A stretch of 64,000 bases of DNA from Dyadobacter flavalbus (GCF_006149045.1 NZ_VBSN01000066.1:186001-250000), one strand, 5' to 3'; positions 44,027 through 53,321 are shown, counted from the first letter of the stretch. Notes: generated from the letters alone by a model not told the origin. Program-made: numbers and translations.

Positions 44027-44815
44027 TTACATACTCTCCGTTTTTCCGCCGTCCACAGGCAGATTTACTCCGTTGATGCTTGCTGCCGCCGGACTGCAGA
44101 GGAATGCAACTGCTGCTGCGACTTCTCTGGCTTCACTGAAACGGCGGATCGGAATGGATGCCTGCATTTCAGCAGCAATTGCTTCACGGGATTTGCCTTG
44201 TGCCTTGCTTCTCATTTCAAGAACGGCGTCCAGGCGTGCTGTTTCGGTATAGCCGGGCAGAACGTTGTTGGAAGTAATCCCGAATTGCCCAAGTTCCAGC
44301 GACAAGGTTTTTGACCAGCTTGCAACGGCTCCTCTGATCGTATTGGAAACCCCGAGGCCGACAATCGGCTGTTTAACGGAAGTGCTGATGATATTGACTA
44401 TTCTTCCGAAACCTGCCTTTTTCATAAACGGAACCACCGACTGAACCAAATAATGATTGTTGATCAGGTGCATCTGAAAGGTTTTTAGAAACTGGTCAGT
44501 TTCTGCTTCTATAACAGGCCCGCCCGATGGTCCGCCTGTATTGTTGATCAGGATGTGAACTTCCGGACAAAGGCGGAGGTAATTTTCAATGGCATCTTTT
44601 ACATTTTCATTATCGGAAAAATCGGCAACTACGTAGCGGTGCAGCTGGCCGGCCGATGTATCCAGCGTTTCTACGGCTTCCCGCAGTTTTTCTTCATTTC
44701 TGGCGACGAGTGTAACATTTGCGCCCATTCCAGCCAGTTCCACTGCCGTGGCAAGTCCGATTCCCTGTGTGCTTCCGCAGACGAGAGCTGTTTTTCCTGT
44801 CAGGTTAAGATCCAT
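44027..44815 (-). CDS. SDR-family oxidoreductase lacking the usual YxxxK
   Basis: A 262-residue Rossmann-fold protein. The nucleotide-binding glycine motif is seen in LVCGSTQGIGLA (13-22), the NNTGG motif at 91-95, the catalytic-type serine region NIISTS (141-146) and the C-terminal INGVNLPVDGG. Where the catalytic Tyr-x-x-x-Lys is expected the protein has SNTIR (157-161), followed by the usual helix (GAVASWSKTLSLELG). It belongs to a divergent SDR subgroup that has a similar change; dehydrogenase activity is therefore uncertain. Monocistronic, convergent with the TonB receptor gene. Confidence 0.88.
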   Translation of the reverse strand: MDLNLTGKTALVCGSTQGIGLATAVELAGMGANVTLVARNEEKLREAVETLDTSAGQLHRYVVADFSDNENVKDAIENYLRLCPEVHILINNTGGPSGGPVIEAETDQFLKTFQMHLINNHYLVQSVVPFMKKAGFGRIVNIISTSVKQPIVGLGVSNTIRGAVASWSKTLSLELGQFGITSNNVLPGYTETARLDAVLEMRSKAQGKSREAIAAEMQASIPIRRFSEAREVAAAVAFLCSPAAASINGVNLPVDGGKTESM

Positions 44816-44900
44816 CGTTTTTGATTTTGTCTTTTGATTTCAAGTTACGGCGCTTCGGATATTTAGTACTTTCCTCTTCAGACTTCGTACTTTTTTCATC

Positions 44901-44908
44901 TATCTTTG
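44901..44908 (+). promoter_or_regulatory. -7 promoter element upstream of purH
   Basis: TATCTTTG matches TAnnTTTG exactly and would leave a leader of about 93 bases before purH. No clear purine-type riboswitch fold was recognised in that leader. Confidence 0.45.
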
Positions 44909-45006
44909 CGGCTTATTTTCAGTCCGGAAATATTGAACAGCAAGAGAATTCGTTAACTTGGCTACCAAAATTTCCGAATTTGTAATTTTACAGCAAACAT
45001 TCCGAA

Positions 45007-46542
45007 ATGTCTAAAAAAATCCAATCCGCGCTTATATCTGTATACTATAAGGACGGACTTGAACCTTTGGTTCGTCTTCTTCATAATAACGGAGTAAAAA
45101 TTTACTCAACCGGCGGTACTCAGACCTTCATTGAAAGCCTGCAAATTCCAGTTACTGCTGTGGAAGAACTTACGGGTTATCCGTCTATTTTCGGCGGCAG
45201 GGTAAAAACGCTGCACCCGGCAGTGATGGGCGGGATTTTATACCGTCGTGACGATTCAGGTGATCTTGAACAGGCGCAGCAATATAATATTCCGGCTATC
45301 GACCTTGTTGTGGTGGATCTTTATCCTTTTGAAGAAACTGTTGCATCCGGCGCAGATGAAGCGGATATCATTGAAAAAATAGACATAGGCGGCATTTCGC
45401 TGATCCGGGCAACTGCAAAGAATTTTAAAGATACGCTGATCGTATCTTCACGCAGCCAGTATGAAGAAGTTGTGGAACTGCTTTCTGCAAAGGCCGGTAC
45501 CACTGATCTGGAAGACCGCCGTTATTACGCCGGACTTGCTTTTGCAGTTTCTTCACATTATGACGGTGCCATCAACCGTTTTTTTACGGCGGACAAGGAG
45601 AAATCGGACAGCGATCTTTTCAATTTCACAAGCCTTTCTTCGCAGACTTTACGTTACGGTGAAAATCCGCACCAGAATGCTACGTACTACGGCGATCTGG
45701 AAGGGATTTTTGACAAACTGCATGGCAAGGAATTGTCTTACAACAATCTTGTTGACGTAGACGCATGCGTTAACCTGATTGATGAATTTGAAGGTGCGCA
45801 ACCTACTTTTGCGATTATCAAACATACGAATGCTTGCGGAATCGCTACGGCTGCAACTGCAAAGGAAGCTTATGACAATGCGCTGGCCTGCGATCCGGTG
45901 TCTGCATTCGGCGGTGTTGTGATCACCAATTCAAAAGTTGATCTGGCCACTGCCGAAGAACTGAACAAGCTGTTTATGGAAATCCTGATTGCGCCGGAAT
46001 ATGATGAAGAAGCGCTTGATCTGCTGAAATCCAAGAAAAACAGGATTCTTCTGAAACGTAATGCTGTAAACCTGCCGCAGATAATGTTTAAAACCATTCT
46101 GAACGGGGTTTTGGTGCAGGATAAGGATTTGTCTACCGAAACTGCTTCCCAGTTTACAACCGTAACGGAAAAGGCGCCTTCTGAAAATGAAGTTACGGCT
46201 ATGGAATTTGCATTAAAGGTTTGTAAACATACCAAATCCAATACAATTGTTCTGGCGAAGGAAAACCAGCTTCTTGCCAGCGGAACGGGTCAGACTTCCC
46301 GGGTAGATGCTTTGCGTCAGGCTATTGACAAGGCAAAGGCATTTGGGTTCGACCTGAACGGTGCGGTTATGGCTTCCGACGCTTTTTTCCCGTTTGCAGA
46401 CTGTGTTGAAATTGCACAGCAGGCCGGTATTACTGCGGTAGTACAGCCGGGCGGTTCTATTCGTGACAAGGATTCCATTGCGTACTGCAATGAACACGGC
46501 GTTTCAATGGTCACAACCGGAATCCGCCACTTCAAACATTAA
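45007..46542 (+). CDS. purH: Bifunctional AICAR transformylase / IMP cyclohydrolase
   Basis: A 511-residue cytoplasmic enzyme for the last two steps of IMP synthesis. The N-terminal IMP cyclohydrolase part (1-200) shows STGGTQTFIESL, FGGRVKTLHPAVMGGIL and LVVVDLYPFEETV; the AICAR transformylase part shows LRYGENPHQNATYYG, KHTNACGIA and VSAFGG, and the C-terminus VQPGGSIRDKD and TGIRHFKH. Length is typical. It appears monocistronic. A palindromic repeat follows seven bases after the stop. Confidence 0.97.
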   Translation: MSKKIQSALISVYYKDGLEPLVRLLHNNGVKIYSTGGTQTFIESLQIPVTAVEELTGYPSIFGGRVKTLHPAVMGGILYRRDDSGDLEQAQQYNIPAIDLVVVDLYPFEETVASGADEADIIEKIDIGGISLIRATAKNFKDTLIVSSRSQYEEVVELLSAKAGTTDLEDRRYYAGLAFAVSSHYDGAINRFFTADKEKSDSDLFNFTSLSSQTLRYGENPHQNATYYGDLEGIFDKLHGKELSYNNLVDVDACVNLIDEFEGAQPTFAIIKHTNACGIATAATAKEAYDNALACDPVSAFGGVVITNSKVDLATAEELNKLFMEILIAPEYDEEALDLLKSKKNRILLKRNAVNLPQIMFKTILNGVLVQDKDLSTETASQFTTVTEKAPSENEVTAMEFALKVCKHTKSNTIVLAKENQLLASGTGQTSRVDALRQAIDKAKAFGFDLNGAVMASDAFFPFADCVEIAQQAGITAVVQPGGSIRDKDSIAYCNEHGVSMVTTGIRHFKH

Positions 46543-46548
46543 TTTTCA

Positions 46549-46617
46549 AGCCACGAATACACGGATTCACACGAATATTTCAGCATTGCATTCGTGTTTG
46601 TTGGTGTATTCGTGGCT
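46549..46617. repeat. 69-base palindromic element, REP/MITE-like
   Basis: AGCCACGAATACAC (46549-46562) is perfectly complementary to GTGTATTCGTGGCT (46604-46617). Inside, ACACGAAT (46569-46576) pairs with ATTCGTGT (46590-46597) across a 6 x 6 internal loop, leaving a 13-base apical loop. The wording resembles dispersed CCACGAATACACG-type repeats I recall from Bacteroidota genomes. It follows purH and contains the GTG start of the next gene. Confidence 0.85.
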
Positions 46618-47520
46618 GATAAAACCTATCCCAAAGCATTTCTTTTGAAAGCCGGAAATCCAGATCAAAAACCTTTTTTCCACTGGGGAAAATTTCTTTT
46701 GACCGGATTGCTGATCATCCCGGGAAGTCTTTTTTTTCTTTACCCACAAATATTTTACTGCGAGTTCATCCGTTTTTCCGGATTTGTTTCTGTTGACGGA
46801 AAAACCTATTTCAGTCCTGATATCAAACCGCCATCATATAATGTACTGCGGAAGATTATCCGGCAGTCAGCAGTGCGGGTGGATTCATTTTACAACGGCA
46901 GGAAATCAGATCCGGTGCTGATCATATGCAGCGATTCCCGGCAGTATCAGAAATACTGCAACAGCACAGAAGGAGCCGGGTGCAGTTTGGGAACACCCTG
47001 GGGCAGTTCATATGTCATCCTGAATGCGCAGGGAATGAATGCAGACGTGATCAGTCATGAGATGAGCCATACGGAATTGCTGGAACGGCTTGGCTGGTGG
47101 ACAATCGCCAATGAAGTCCCGCAGTGGTTCAATGAAGGAACTGCGCTGATGCTGGACAGAAGGTTTGTAAATAATCCGGATGCAGCCGGACGGTATCTGG
47201 ATTACATGGAAGAGTGGCTTTATTATACCGGCGGAGGCCAGCAGATACTTGAACTCGAAAATATAACATCCATCAAAGGATTTTTCAGCGGAGGGCAGCG
47301 GCAGGTGATGCTTGCCTATATGTCCTCGGGAATGGAAGTTTCCTACTGGCTTGCCGTTACGGGAAAAAACGCTTTGCAGGATTTAATTACACGTATAAAC
47401 AACGGGCAGACTTTCGCGGAGGCTTATGCCGATATGCAAAAGAAAGAAGATGCTTTGATGAAGAAACAATTGCCTGCCAATCCGCTGCGGGTTCGGGAAG
47501 TAAAGAAAATAGCAGAGTAA
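46594..47520 (+). CDS. Membrane-anchored zinc-metalloprotease-like protein (gluzincin type)
   Basis: A 308-residue protein if begun at the GTG at 46594, or 291 residues from the TTG at 46645; there is no usable ATG. One transmembrane helix lies at about 34-50. The catalytic-type zinc motif is H155-E156-M-S-H159 (VISHEMSHTELLERLG), with a downstream glutamate in PQWFNEGTALML (E181), the arrangement of the peptidase MA / gluzincin group. The substrate is unknown. The GTG lies inside a palindromic repeat, so the N-terminus may have been altered by its insertion. The frame is the same as purH but separated by a stop. Confidence 0.7.
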   Translation: MFVGVFVADKTYPKAFLLKAGNPDQKPFFHWGKFLLTGLLIIPGSLFFLYPQIFYCEFIRFSGFVSVDGKTYFSPDIKPPSYNVLRKIIRQSAVRVDSFYNGRKSDPVLIICSDSRQYQKYCNSTEGAGCSLGTPWGSSYVILNAQGMNADVISHEMSHTELLERLGWWTIANEVPQWFNEGTALMLDRRFVNNPDAAGRYLDYMEEWLYYTGGGQQILELENITSIKGFFSGGQRQVMLAYMSSGMEVSYWLAVTGKNALQDLITRINNGQTFAEAYADMQKKEDALMKKQLPANPLRVREVKKIAE

Positions 47521-47684
47521 AGCATCGGGAATATGTCCTTGTAGCTATATTTATGAGCAGCTAACAAAAAACAAAAAGTATTCAGCATTATGGTTGTTCG
47601 GATTTTGTACTATTTTCCGAAAATAATGTACCTTTCGATTTAAACTAACAAGCGATATCTATTCATTCATTTTTAATATCTGAA

Positions 47685-49304
47685 ATGCAACAATTACAGA
47701 CCCTTGATTACATCGTTTTCTTCTTTTACTTCATTGTAGTTTCCGGTTACGGTTATTGGATTTATCAGCGAAAGAAATCAACTGCTGAATCGACAAAAGA
47801 CTTTTTTCTGGCAGAAGGCTCGCTTACTTGGTGGGCAATCGGAGCCTCACTGATTGCTTCCAATATTTCGGCAGAGCAGTTTATCGGAATGTCGGGAAAC
47901 GGCTTTTCAATGGGATTGGGTATTTCGACTTACGAATGGATGGCAGCAGCGACACTGGTGATCGTCGCTGTATTTTTCATGCCCATTTATCTTAAAAACA
48001 AGATTTATACAATGCCTCAGTTTCTGAGTCAGCGTTATAATCCCACGGTAAGTCTTATCATGGCCGTGTTCTGGCTTGCGCTTTACATTCTGGTCAATCT
48101 TACCTCCATCCTTTATCTGGGGGCGCTTGCTGTATCGGGCATATCCGGGCTTAATTTCCAGTTTTGCATGATTGCGCTTGCTGTTTTTGCAATCATCATC
48201 ACAATCGGCGGGATGAAAGTAATTGGCTTTACGGACGTAATTCAGGTTTTCTTTCTTGTAATCGGCGGTTTGGCAACAACGTATCTGGCGATTAATCTGG
48301 TTTCCGGTGATGCCGGACTTGACGGCGTCATAAGCGGGATCAAAATGATGCGTGAAAACCATGACGATCATTTTCATATGATCTTTCCAAAAACCAGTCC
48401 GTTTTACATGCAATTGCCCGGACTGGCAGTTTTGCTCGGCGGGATGTGGATTGTTAACCTGAACTACTGGGGATGTAACCAATATATCACACAACGTGCT
48501 TTGGGCGCGGATCTGAAAACAGCAAGAAACGGTATTTTATTTGCGGCTTTTCTGAAACTGCTTATGCCCGTTATCGTGGTTCTGCCCGGGATCGCTGCTT
48601 ACGCATTATATAACAAAGGTATGTTCCAGGCCGAAATGATGGGATCGGATGGCGTAATCAATGCAGATAAAGCATATCCTGTGTTGCTGAACCTGCTGCC
48701 TTCTGGTCTGAAAGGACTTTCATTTGCTGCTCTTACAGCCGCCGTTGTAGCTTCGCTGGCCGGAAAAGCCAACAGTATTTCAACCATTTTTACACTGGAT
48801 ATTTTCAAAAATTACATTGGAAAAAATGCAGATGAAAAAACGCTTGTAAGAATCGGAAGGCTTGTTGTCGTAATTTCCATGATTCTGGCAATTCTCGTTT
48901 CTCCGTACATGGGAATCGATAAAAAAGGCGGTTTTCAGTTTATTCAGGAAATGACCGGGCTTCTTTCGCCGGGGATTTTTGCAGCTTTCATCATGGGCTT
49001 TTTCTGGAAACGCACCAATTCGGCAGGCGCTTTGTTCGCCATCGTCGGCGGTTTCCTGATCGCACTTGCCATGCATAACAACTATTTCCCGTTTGCCGAC
49101 TGGACACAGGTTCCGTTCCTGGACCGTATGGGCATTGTATTTCTGATATGCGTTTCGGTTATGTTTATTTTAGGTCTTGTATTGCCCGATGAGCGCAAAG
49201 GACTTGCCATTGACGCTTCCATGTTTATTCCGCACCGTACATTCATCATCGGCGCAGTAAGCGTTATTGCAATCATAAGTTTTCTGTATGCACATTTCTG
49301 GTAA
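47685..49304 (+). CDS. Sodium:solute symporter (SSS/SLC5 family)
   Basis: A 539-residue inner-membrane symporter with about 14 helices. The early segment (FFLAEGSLTWWAIGASLIASNISAEQFIG, here split) and GNGFSMGLGISTYEWMAA, YLKNKIYTMPQFLSQRY, and the later SFAALTAAVVASLAGKANSISTIFTLDI are typical of sugar-type SSS proteins of Bacteroidota such as SglT-like transporters. It probably imports a sugar or a related solute with sodium. Monocistronic, with a strong terminator downstream; its leader contains a weak promoter-like TACCTTTC. Confidence 0.93.
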   Translation: MQQLQTLDYIVFFFYFIVVSGYGYWIYQRKKSTAESTKDFFLAEGSLTWWAIGASLIASNISAEQFIGMSGNGFSMGLGISTYEWMAAATLVIVAVFFMPIYLKNKIYTMPQFLSQRYNPTVSLIMAVFWLALYILVNLTSILYLGALAVSGISGLNFQFCMIALAVFAIIITIGGMKVIGFTDVIQVFFLVIGGLATTYLAINLVSGDAGLDGVISGIKMMRENHDDHFHMIFPKTSPFYMQLPGLAVLLGGMWIVNLNYWGCNQYITQRALGADLKTARNGILFAAFLKLLMPVIVVLPGIAAYALYNKGMFQAEMMGSDGVINADKAYPVLLNLLPSGLKGLSFAALTAAVVASLAGKANSISTIFTLDIFKNYIGKNADEKTLVRIGRLVVVISMILAILVSPYMGIDKKGGFQFIQEMTGLLSPGIFAAFIMGFFWKRTNSAGALFAIVGGFLIALAMHNNYFPFADWTQVPFLDRMGIVFLICVSVMFILGLVLPDERKGLAIDASMFIPHRTFIIGAVSVIAIISFLYAHFW

Positions 49305-49320
49305 CAGCTTGCATACCAAC

Positions 49321-49353
49321 AAAAAATGCCCGGGACTGTTCCGGGCATTTTTT
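49321..49353. terminator. Strong bidirectional terminator
   Basis: AAAATGCCCGG and CCGGGCATTTT form an 11-bp perfect stem with a short loop, flanked by A's on the left and T's on the right, between the convergent symporter and cyclophilin genes. Confidence 0.92.
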
Positions 49354-49372
49354 GTTTACGAACCAGATGCTT

Positions 49373-49819
49373 TCAGGCTTCTGTCTCTTCGATAATTGTT
49401 ACTTTCTGGATTTTGTCACCCTGACGGATCAAGTCCACGGTTTCAACACCTTCCACAACTTTTCCGAAACAAGTGTGGTTTCCGTCCAGATGCGCCGTAT
49501 TTCTGCGGCCATGACAGATGAAAAACTGAGAACCTCCTGTATCGCGTCCGGCATGTGCCATGGACAATACGCCACGGTCATGATATTGGTTACCGCCGTT
49601 CAGTTCACATTTGATTTTGTAACCCGGACCTCCGCGGCCAGTTCCCGTCGGATCGCCACCTTGTATCATAAAGTCAGGAATTACACGGTGGAAAATAGTA
49701 CCGTCATAAAATCCCTTTTTCGATAAGTCAACAAAGTTTTTCACTGTGGCAGGAGCATCCTCATCGTAAAATTCGATCAGCATAGTCCCTTTGTCAGTGA
49801 TCATTTCTGCTTTTGTCAT
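49373..49819 (-). CDS. Cyclophilin-type peptidyl-prolyl isomerase
   Basis: A 148-residue cytoplasmic cis-trans prolyl isomerase from the ATG at 49819; an upstream in-frame start at 49888 would add 23 residues that do not look like a signal peptide. Cyclophilin marks are GFYDGTIFHRVIPDFMIQGG, RGVLSMAHAGRDTGGSQFFI and a truncated HLDGNHTCFGKVVEG segment. It is a small, signal-less member and so probably acts in the cytoplasm. It converges on the symporter gene with a shared terminator. Confidence 0.93.
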   Translation of the reverse strand: MTKAEMITDKGTMLIEFYDEDAPATVKNFVDLSKKGFYDGTIFHRVIPDFMIQGGDPTGTGRGGPGYKIKCELNGGNQYHDRGVLSMAHAGRDTGGSQFFICHGRRNTAHLDGNHTCFGKVVEGVETVDLIRQGDKIQKVTIIEETEA

Positions 49820-49943
49820 ATTATAAGAGCATTTAAATAAGTTTACATTGTTATTCAGCAATGTTTTCGCTGATTGCAATAACAACACAAAGAAAAGGAT
49901 ATTGTAACCTTTTCTATTAATTTAATGCCAAATAATTGATTGA

Positions 49944-50726
49944 TCAGGAGTCGGCGGAAATTTTAATCATTTCTTCTTCCAGCGCCATACGGATTTTGCT
50001 TTGTTCCGTCCGGTATTCCGAAAGCTTTTCTACCACATTTCCGCTTACCCATTCCCTGCTTCTTTCCGGATTGGAAAACCATTCCTTCACTGCAAGCAGC
50101 TTGTAAATGTATTTTGTAGTTTCTGAATTTAATTTTAGCTTGAAATAATCATCCTTGTTCTGGGAGTCCATTCTGTTCTGAATGCGACTCGGGCCGGCAT
50201 TGTATGCGGCTGCTACGAGCGTCCATGAGCCAAGTTGCCGGTGCAGGCTTCGGAGGTATTTGCCAGCGGCATGCGTTGATTTAACGAGATGTTTGCGGTC
50301 GTCTCTGGTTGAGTTGACAACCAGACCAAGCGATTTTGCTGTGGATGGCATCAGTTGCCAGTAGCCGGCAGCACCGCGGTGTGATTTGACATCATCGCTC
50401 ATTGCGCTCTCGATAAGGGGAATATATTTGAAATCGGCTGGTACTCCGTACTTTTTAAGAATGGGTTCAATGATTTTCATTCTTTTCTGGGTCTTTGTCA
50501 TCAGCTTACGAAAGGCGGGATTGTCGTAATTTCTGATCGTTTTCTGGTATCGCTCGGCAATTCGAAGCTCTGATAATGGTATCGCTTCGCCACAGAAGTC
50601 AATAGCAAGAAGATCTGAATCAATAATGGTGTTTTCTTTCAGCTCCTTCTTTTCCACCTTCACCTCGCTCAGGGGCGATTTGCCCATTATTGCAATTGAG
50701 AAGGCCATAAAGATTAGTCTTATCAT
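49944..50726 (-). CDS. MltD-like lytic transglycosylase
   Basis: A 260-residue exported peptidoglycan lytic transglycosylase. A short N-terminal leader (MIRLIFMAFSIAIMGKS) suggests export. The SLT (goose lysozyme-like) domain at about 90-200 has the catalytic glutamate in YIPLIESAMS (E106), then AAGYWQLMPSTAKSLGL and VAAAYNAGPSRIQ. No LysM domain follows, unlike full MltD. Probably anchored in the envelope and acting in cell-wall turnover. It lies upstream of the cyclophilin gene on the same strand but 124 bases away. Confidence 0.88.
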   Translation of the reverse strand: MIRLIFMAFSIAIMGKSPLSEVKVEKKELKENTIIDSDLLAIDFCGEAIPLSELRIAERYQKTIRNYDNPAFRKLMTKTQKRMKIIEPILKKYGVPADFKYIPLIESAMSDDVKSHRGAAGYWQLMPSTAKSLGLVVNSTRDDRKHLVKSTHAAGKYLRSLHRQLGSWTLVAAAYNAGPSRIQNRMDSQNKDDYFKLKLNSETTKYIYKLLAVKEWFSNPERSREWVSGNVVEKLSEYRTEQSKIRMALEEEMIKISADS

Positions 50727-51196
50727 GCATTTTTTATTTCGTGAAACATCGGTTTATGGCATAAAGCCGGGGTGTAAAGATAACGGTATAGAATTAAAAA
50801 TATTCAACATTTTGGTAAATATCTGATTTAGAACTATTTGTACGTTTGTAGTATAGAATTAAAACAAGGACGTCCGATTTGGCGGGATTTGCAGTTCAGC
50901 AATGAATACAATTGGCATTTTACCAGTCTGTAAAATTTATCATGGCTGTTGGGAAAATTTACAGAACGGCTTTTCTGACGCATTTTGGAAGGATTGATAA
51001 AGCAAAAAAATATTTTTTTAAGCTACTTAGCTGATTATGAAATAATTGTACAAAGTGCATTTTCGGATACGATGTACTTTTCTTCTAAAATTTTTAAATA
51101 TTTTAAAAACCTGCAAAATTTTTAATCATTTTCCGGAAATGTAAATGAAGTTCCGCGATGTGTTAACTTGCAGAAATGATCTTTAACAAAGCATTT
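50727..51196. other. 470-base divergent intergenic region upstream of moeA
   Basis: It lies between the transglycosylase gene (minus) and moeA (plus) and is strongly AT-rich near 51000-51130. An exact TAnnTTTG (TACGTTTG, 50841-50848) occurs but is 350 bases from moeA; a near-match (TACTTTTC, 51075) is closer. I could not fold a convincing molybdenum-cofactor riboswitch here, and no coding frame stands out. Confidence 0.55.
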
Positions 51197-52387
51197 ATGG
51201 TAACAGTAAACGAGGCCAAACAAAGGATTTATTCCGAAACCGTACTGAATGCCACGGAAACCAGACCAACGACGTCAGCAGCAGGATTTGTACTGGCGGC
51301 CGACATTGCCGCGCCGCTTTCCATGCCTTCTTTCCGGCAGTCGTCCATGGACGGATATGCCATTCTTCATTCCGACATTATTCAAAAAGACGTTTTCCTG
51401 AAAATAACCGGAGAGTCCAGAGCCGGACAGTCCGAACTGCAGCCTTTGATCTCGGGAAATGCAATCCGGATTTTTACCGGGGCGCCCGTTCCCGACGGCG
51501 CAACGGCCGTTATTATGCAGGAGCATACTTCGGTGCAAAGCGGACAGGTTATCATTCATGAATTCCCGGTTCCGCCTGGAAAAAATGTCAGGGAAGTCGG
51601 AAAACAGATCAGGCAAGGAGCGATTGCATTAAAAAAAGGCACTTATCTTACCCCCGGGAGCATAGGTTTTTTGCTGGGCATGAATGTGCAGGTCGTAGAA
51701 GTGTACAGCAAGCCGAAAGTAGGTTTGCTGGTGACAGGCGATGAACTGCTCAAACCCGGCGAGCCGCTTGTGCACGGCAAAGTATACGAATCCAATTCCG
51801 CCATGCTTATTGCGGCTTTGCAGCAGGAAGGCATTTCTGATATTGAAATCAAGTATGCCAAAGATGACTTTCAGTCCACTGTAGATGCGCTTGAAGAACT
51901 TTCGCAAATCAATGATCTTGTGCTGGCAACAGGCGGCGTATCCGTCGGCGATTACGATTTTGTGGAAAAAGCTTTACAGGAAATTAGCGCTGAAACCATT
52001 TTTTATAAAGTAAGGCAAAAACCCGGAAAGCCGCTTCTTTTTGCAAAAAGGCAGGAAAAGCTGTTTTTTGCCCTGCCGGGAAATCCGGCTTCGTCGCTCG
52101 TTTGTTACTACGAATACGTGCTTCCGGCCATCCGTAAAATAACGGGCAGAACGGATATGTTTCTCAGAAAACTGAAAATGCCTGTCAAGCATGCTTATTC
52201 ATTCGACGGTGAAAGGGATGAATTCCTGAAAGCATTTGTAGAAGAAGATTACGTAGTTCCGCTGGATGGGCAGGAGTCGTTTGCGCTGCGTTCTTTTGCC
52301 ATTGCGAATGCAATTATTTATCTTCCGGTAACGCAGAATGTCATTTCGGAAGGCGACCTTGTGGAAGTACATTTGCTGCCGTTCTGA
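51197..52387 (+). CDS. moeA: Molybdopterin molybdotransferase MoeA
   Basis: A 396-residue cytoplasmic enzyme inserting molybdate into adenylated molybdopterin. The start at 51197 (MVTVNEAKQRI) is preferred over 51176. Family marks: FRQSSMDGYAI, RIFTGAPVPDGATAVIMQEH, VGLLVTGDELLKPGEPL, ATGGVSVGDYDFVEKAL and FALPGNPASSLVCYYEY. It opens a five-gene run of molybdenum-cofactor genes. Confidence 0.95.
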   Translation: MVTVNEAKQRIYSETVLNATETRPTTSAAGFVLAADIAAPLSMPSFRQSSMDGYAILHSDIIQKDVFLKITGESRAGQSELQPLISGNAIRIFTGAPVPDGATAVIMQEHTSVQSGQVIIHEFPVPPGKNVREVGKQIRQGAIALKKGTYLTPGSIGFLLGMNVQVVEVYSKPKVGLLVTGDELLKPGEPLVHGKVYESNSAMLIAALQQEGISDIEIKYAKDDFQSTVDALEELSQINDLVLATGGVSVGDYDFVEKALQEISAETIFYKVRQKPGKPLLFAKRQEKLFFALPGNPASSLVCYYEYVLPAIRKITGRTDMFLRKLKMPVKHAYSFDGERDEFLKAFVEEDYVVPLDGQESFALRSFAIANAIIYLPVTQNVISEGDLVEVHLLPF

Positions 52388-52556
52388 ATTTCATTTTCGA
52401 AATGTGTGTTTATGGTTTCAGGAGCTGTTGGCAATCAGCATTAAGCTGTCAGGAAAATGTATATCGGATAGAGAAAATTCTGTAAAAACGTTTAATCCGG
52501 ACTGATTGTAATCAACTGCTTAACAGGAAATAACCAAGCTTAAAAATACGGAATAA

Positions 52557-52796
52557 ATGAGCGTGCATGTGATGTATTACGGAATGCTGGCGGAAATAAC
52601 CGGCCACGCCAACGAACTCTGGATTTCGGATGAAAACCTTACCGTAGGAAAATTTCGCAGCCAGATTCTGGAAAAATATCCGGCGTTGCGTGAAAAAAAG
52701 TTTAAAGTTGCCGTCAACCAGAAAATAGCAGAAGACTTTGCACCGATTGATCCGTCAGCCGAAATTGCGCTTTTACCGCCTTTTGCCGGTGGATAA
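52557..52796 (+). CDS. moaD: Molybdopterin synthase sulfur carrier subunit MoaD
   Basis: A 79-residue ubiquitin-fold protein that carries sulfur on its C-terminus for molybdopterin synthase. The diagnostic C-terminus PPFAGG is complete, and YYGMLAEITGHANE and ALLPP fit the MoaD/ThiS family. It lies 38 bases before moaE, its partner subunit, and 169 bases after moeA. MoeB for adenylation is not in the window. Confidence 0.93.
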   Translation: MSVHVMYYGMLAEITGHANELWISDENLTVGKFRSQILEKYPALREKKFKVAVNQKIAEDFAPIDPSAEIALLPPFAGG

Positions 52797-52834
52797 ATCC
52801 AGATTTTCTTGTTCAGAAGTATAAATCCGAGTGA

Positions 52835-53284
52835 ATGGAAAAGATACACAAGCCCAAAAAAGTATTTGTTCAGGGACCGATCAGCCCCGAGTTCGTTTCA
52901 AAATCCATTGCCAGCCACCATTCCAAAACCGGTATCGGTGCGCATGCTATTTTTCTGGGGCAAATCCGTGCGGACCAGAAAGAGAGCGGGACTGTTACTG
53001 CAATTGAATATTCTGCTTACGAAGAAATGGCCGAACATGCATTTCACGAGATCAGGGAAAAAGCATTTGCCCGGTTTGAACTGACTTGCATGCATATTTA
53101 TCACAGCCTGGGAACGGTGCCGGTCGGCGAAATCAGCCTGTTTGTTTTTGTTTCTTCTCCGCACCGCCGTGCCGCTTTTGAGGCTTCCGAGTTTGTTGTT
53201 GAAGAAATTAAGGCCAATGTTCCCGTTTTTGGAAAAGAACTGATCGGAGAAAACGGAGCATACGTCTGGAAAGAAAATAGTTGA
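52835..53284 (+). CDS. moaE: Molybdopterin synthase catalytic subunit MoaE
   Basis: A 149-residue catalytic subunit that converts cyclic pyranopterin monophosphate to molybdopterin with MoaD. Recognised by GAHAIFLGQIRADQKESGTV, EYSAYEEMAEHAF, IYHSLGTVPVGEISLFVFVSS and HRRAAFEASEFVVEEIKANVP with a conserved Lys near the end (FGKEL). Runs directly after moaD. Confidence 0.94.
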   Translation: MEKIHKPKKVFVQGPISPEFVSKSIASHHSKTGIGAHAIFLGQIRADQKESGTVTAIEYSAYEEMAEHAFHEIREKAFARFELTCMHIYHSLGTVPVGEISLFVFVSSPHRRAAFEASEFVVEEIKANVPVFGKELIGENGAYVWKENS

Positions 53285-53321
53285 GCTCCGGCTTTCCGCT
53301 AATGAATTTTACTGATTTTTG

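Noticed and set aside
45007-47520. purH and the protease-like gene as one fused reading frame
   Set aside because: They share a frame, but purH ends at its usual length with a TAA at 46540-46542 and a palindrome follows; the common frame is taken as chance.
50727-51196. A molybdenum-cofactor riboswitch upstream of moeA
   Set aside because: I could not find a convincing multi-stem fold in the AT-rich leader; a covariance search would be needed to revive the idea.
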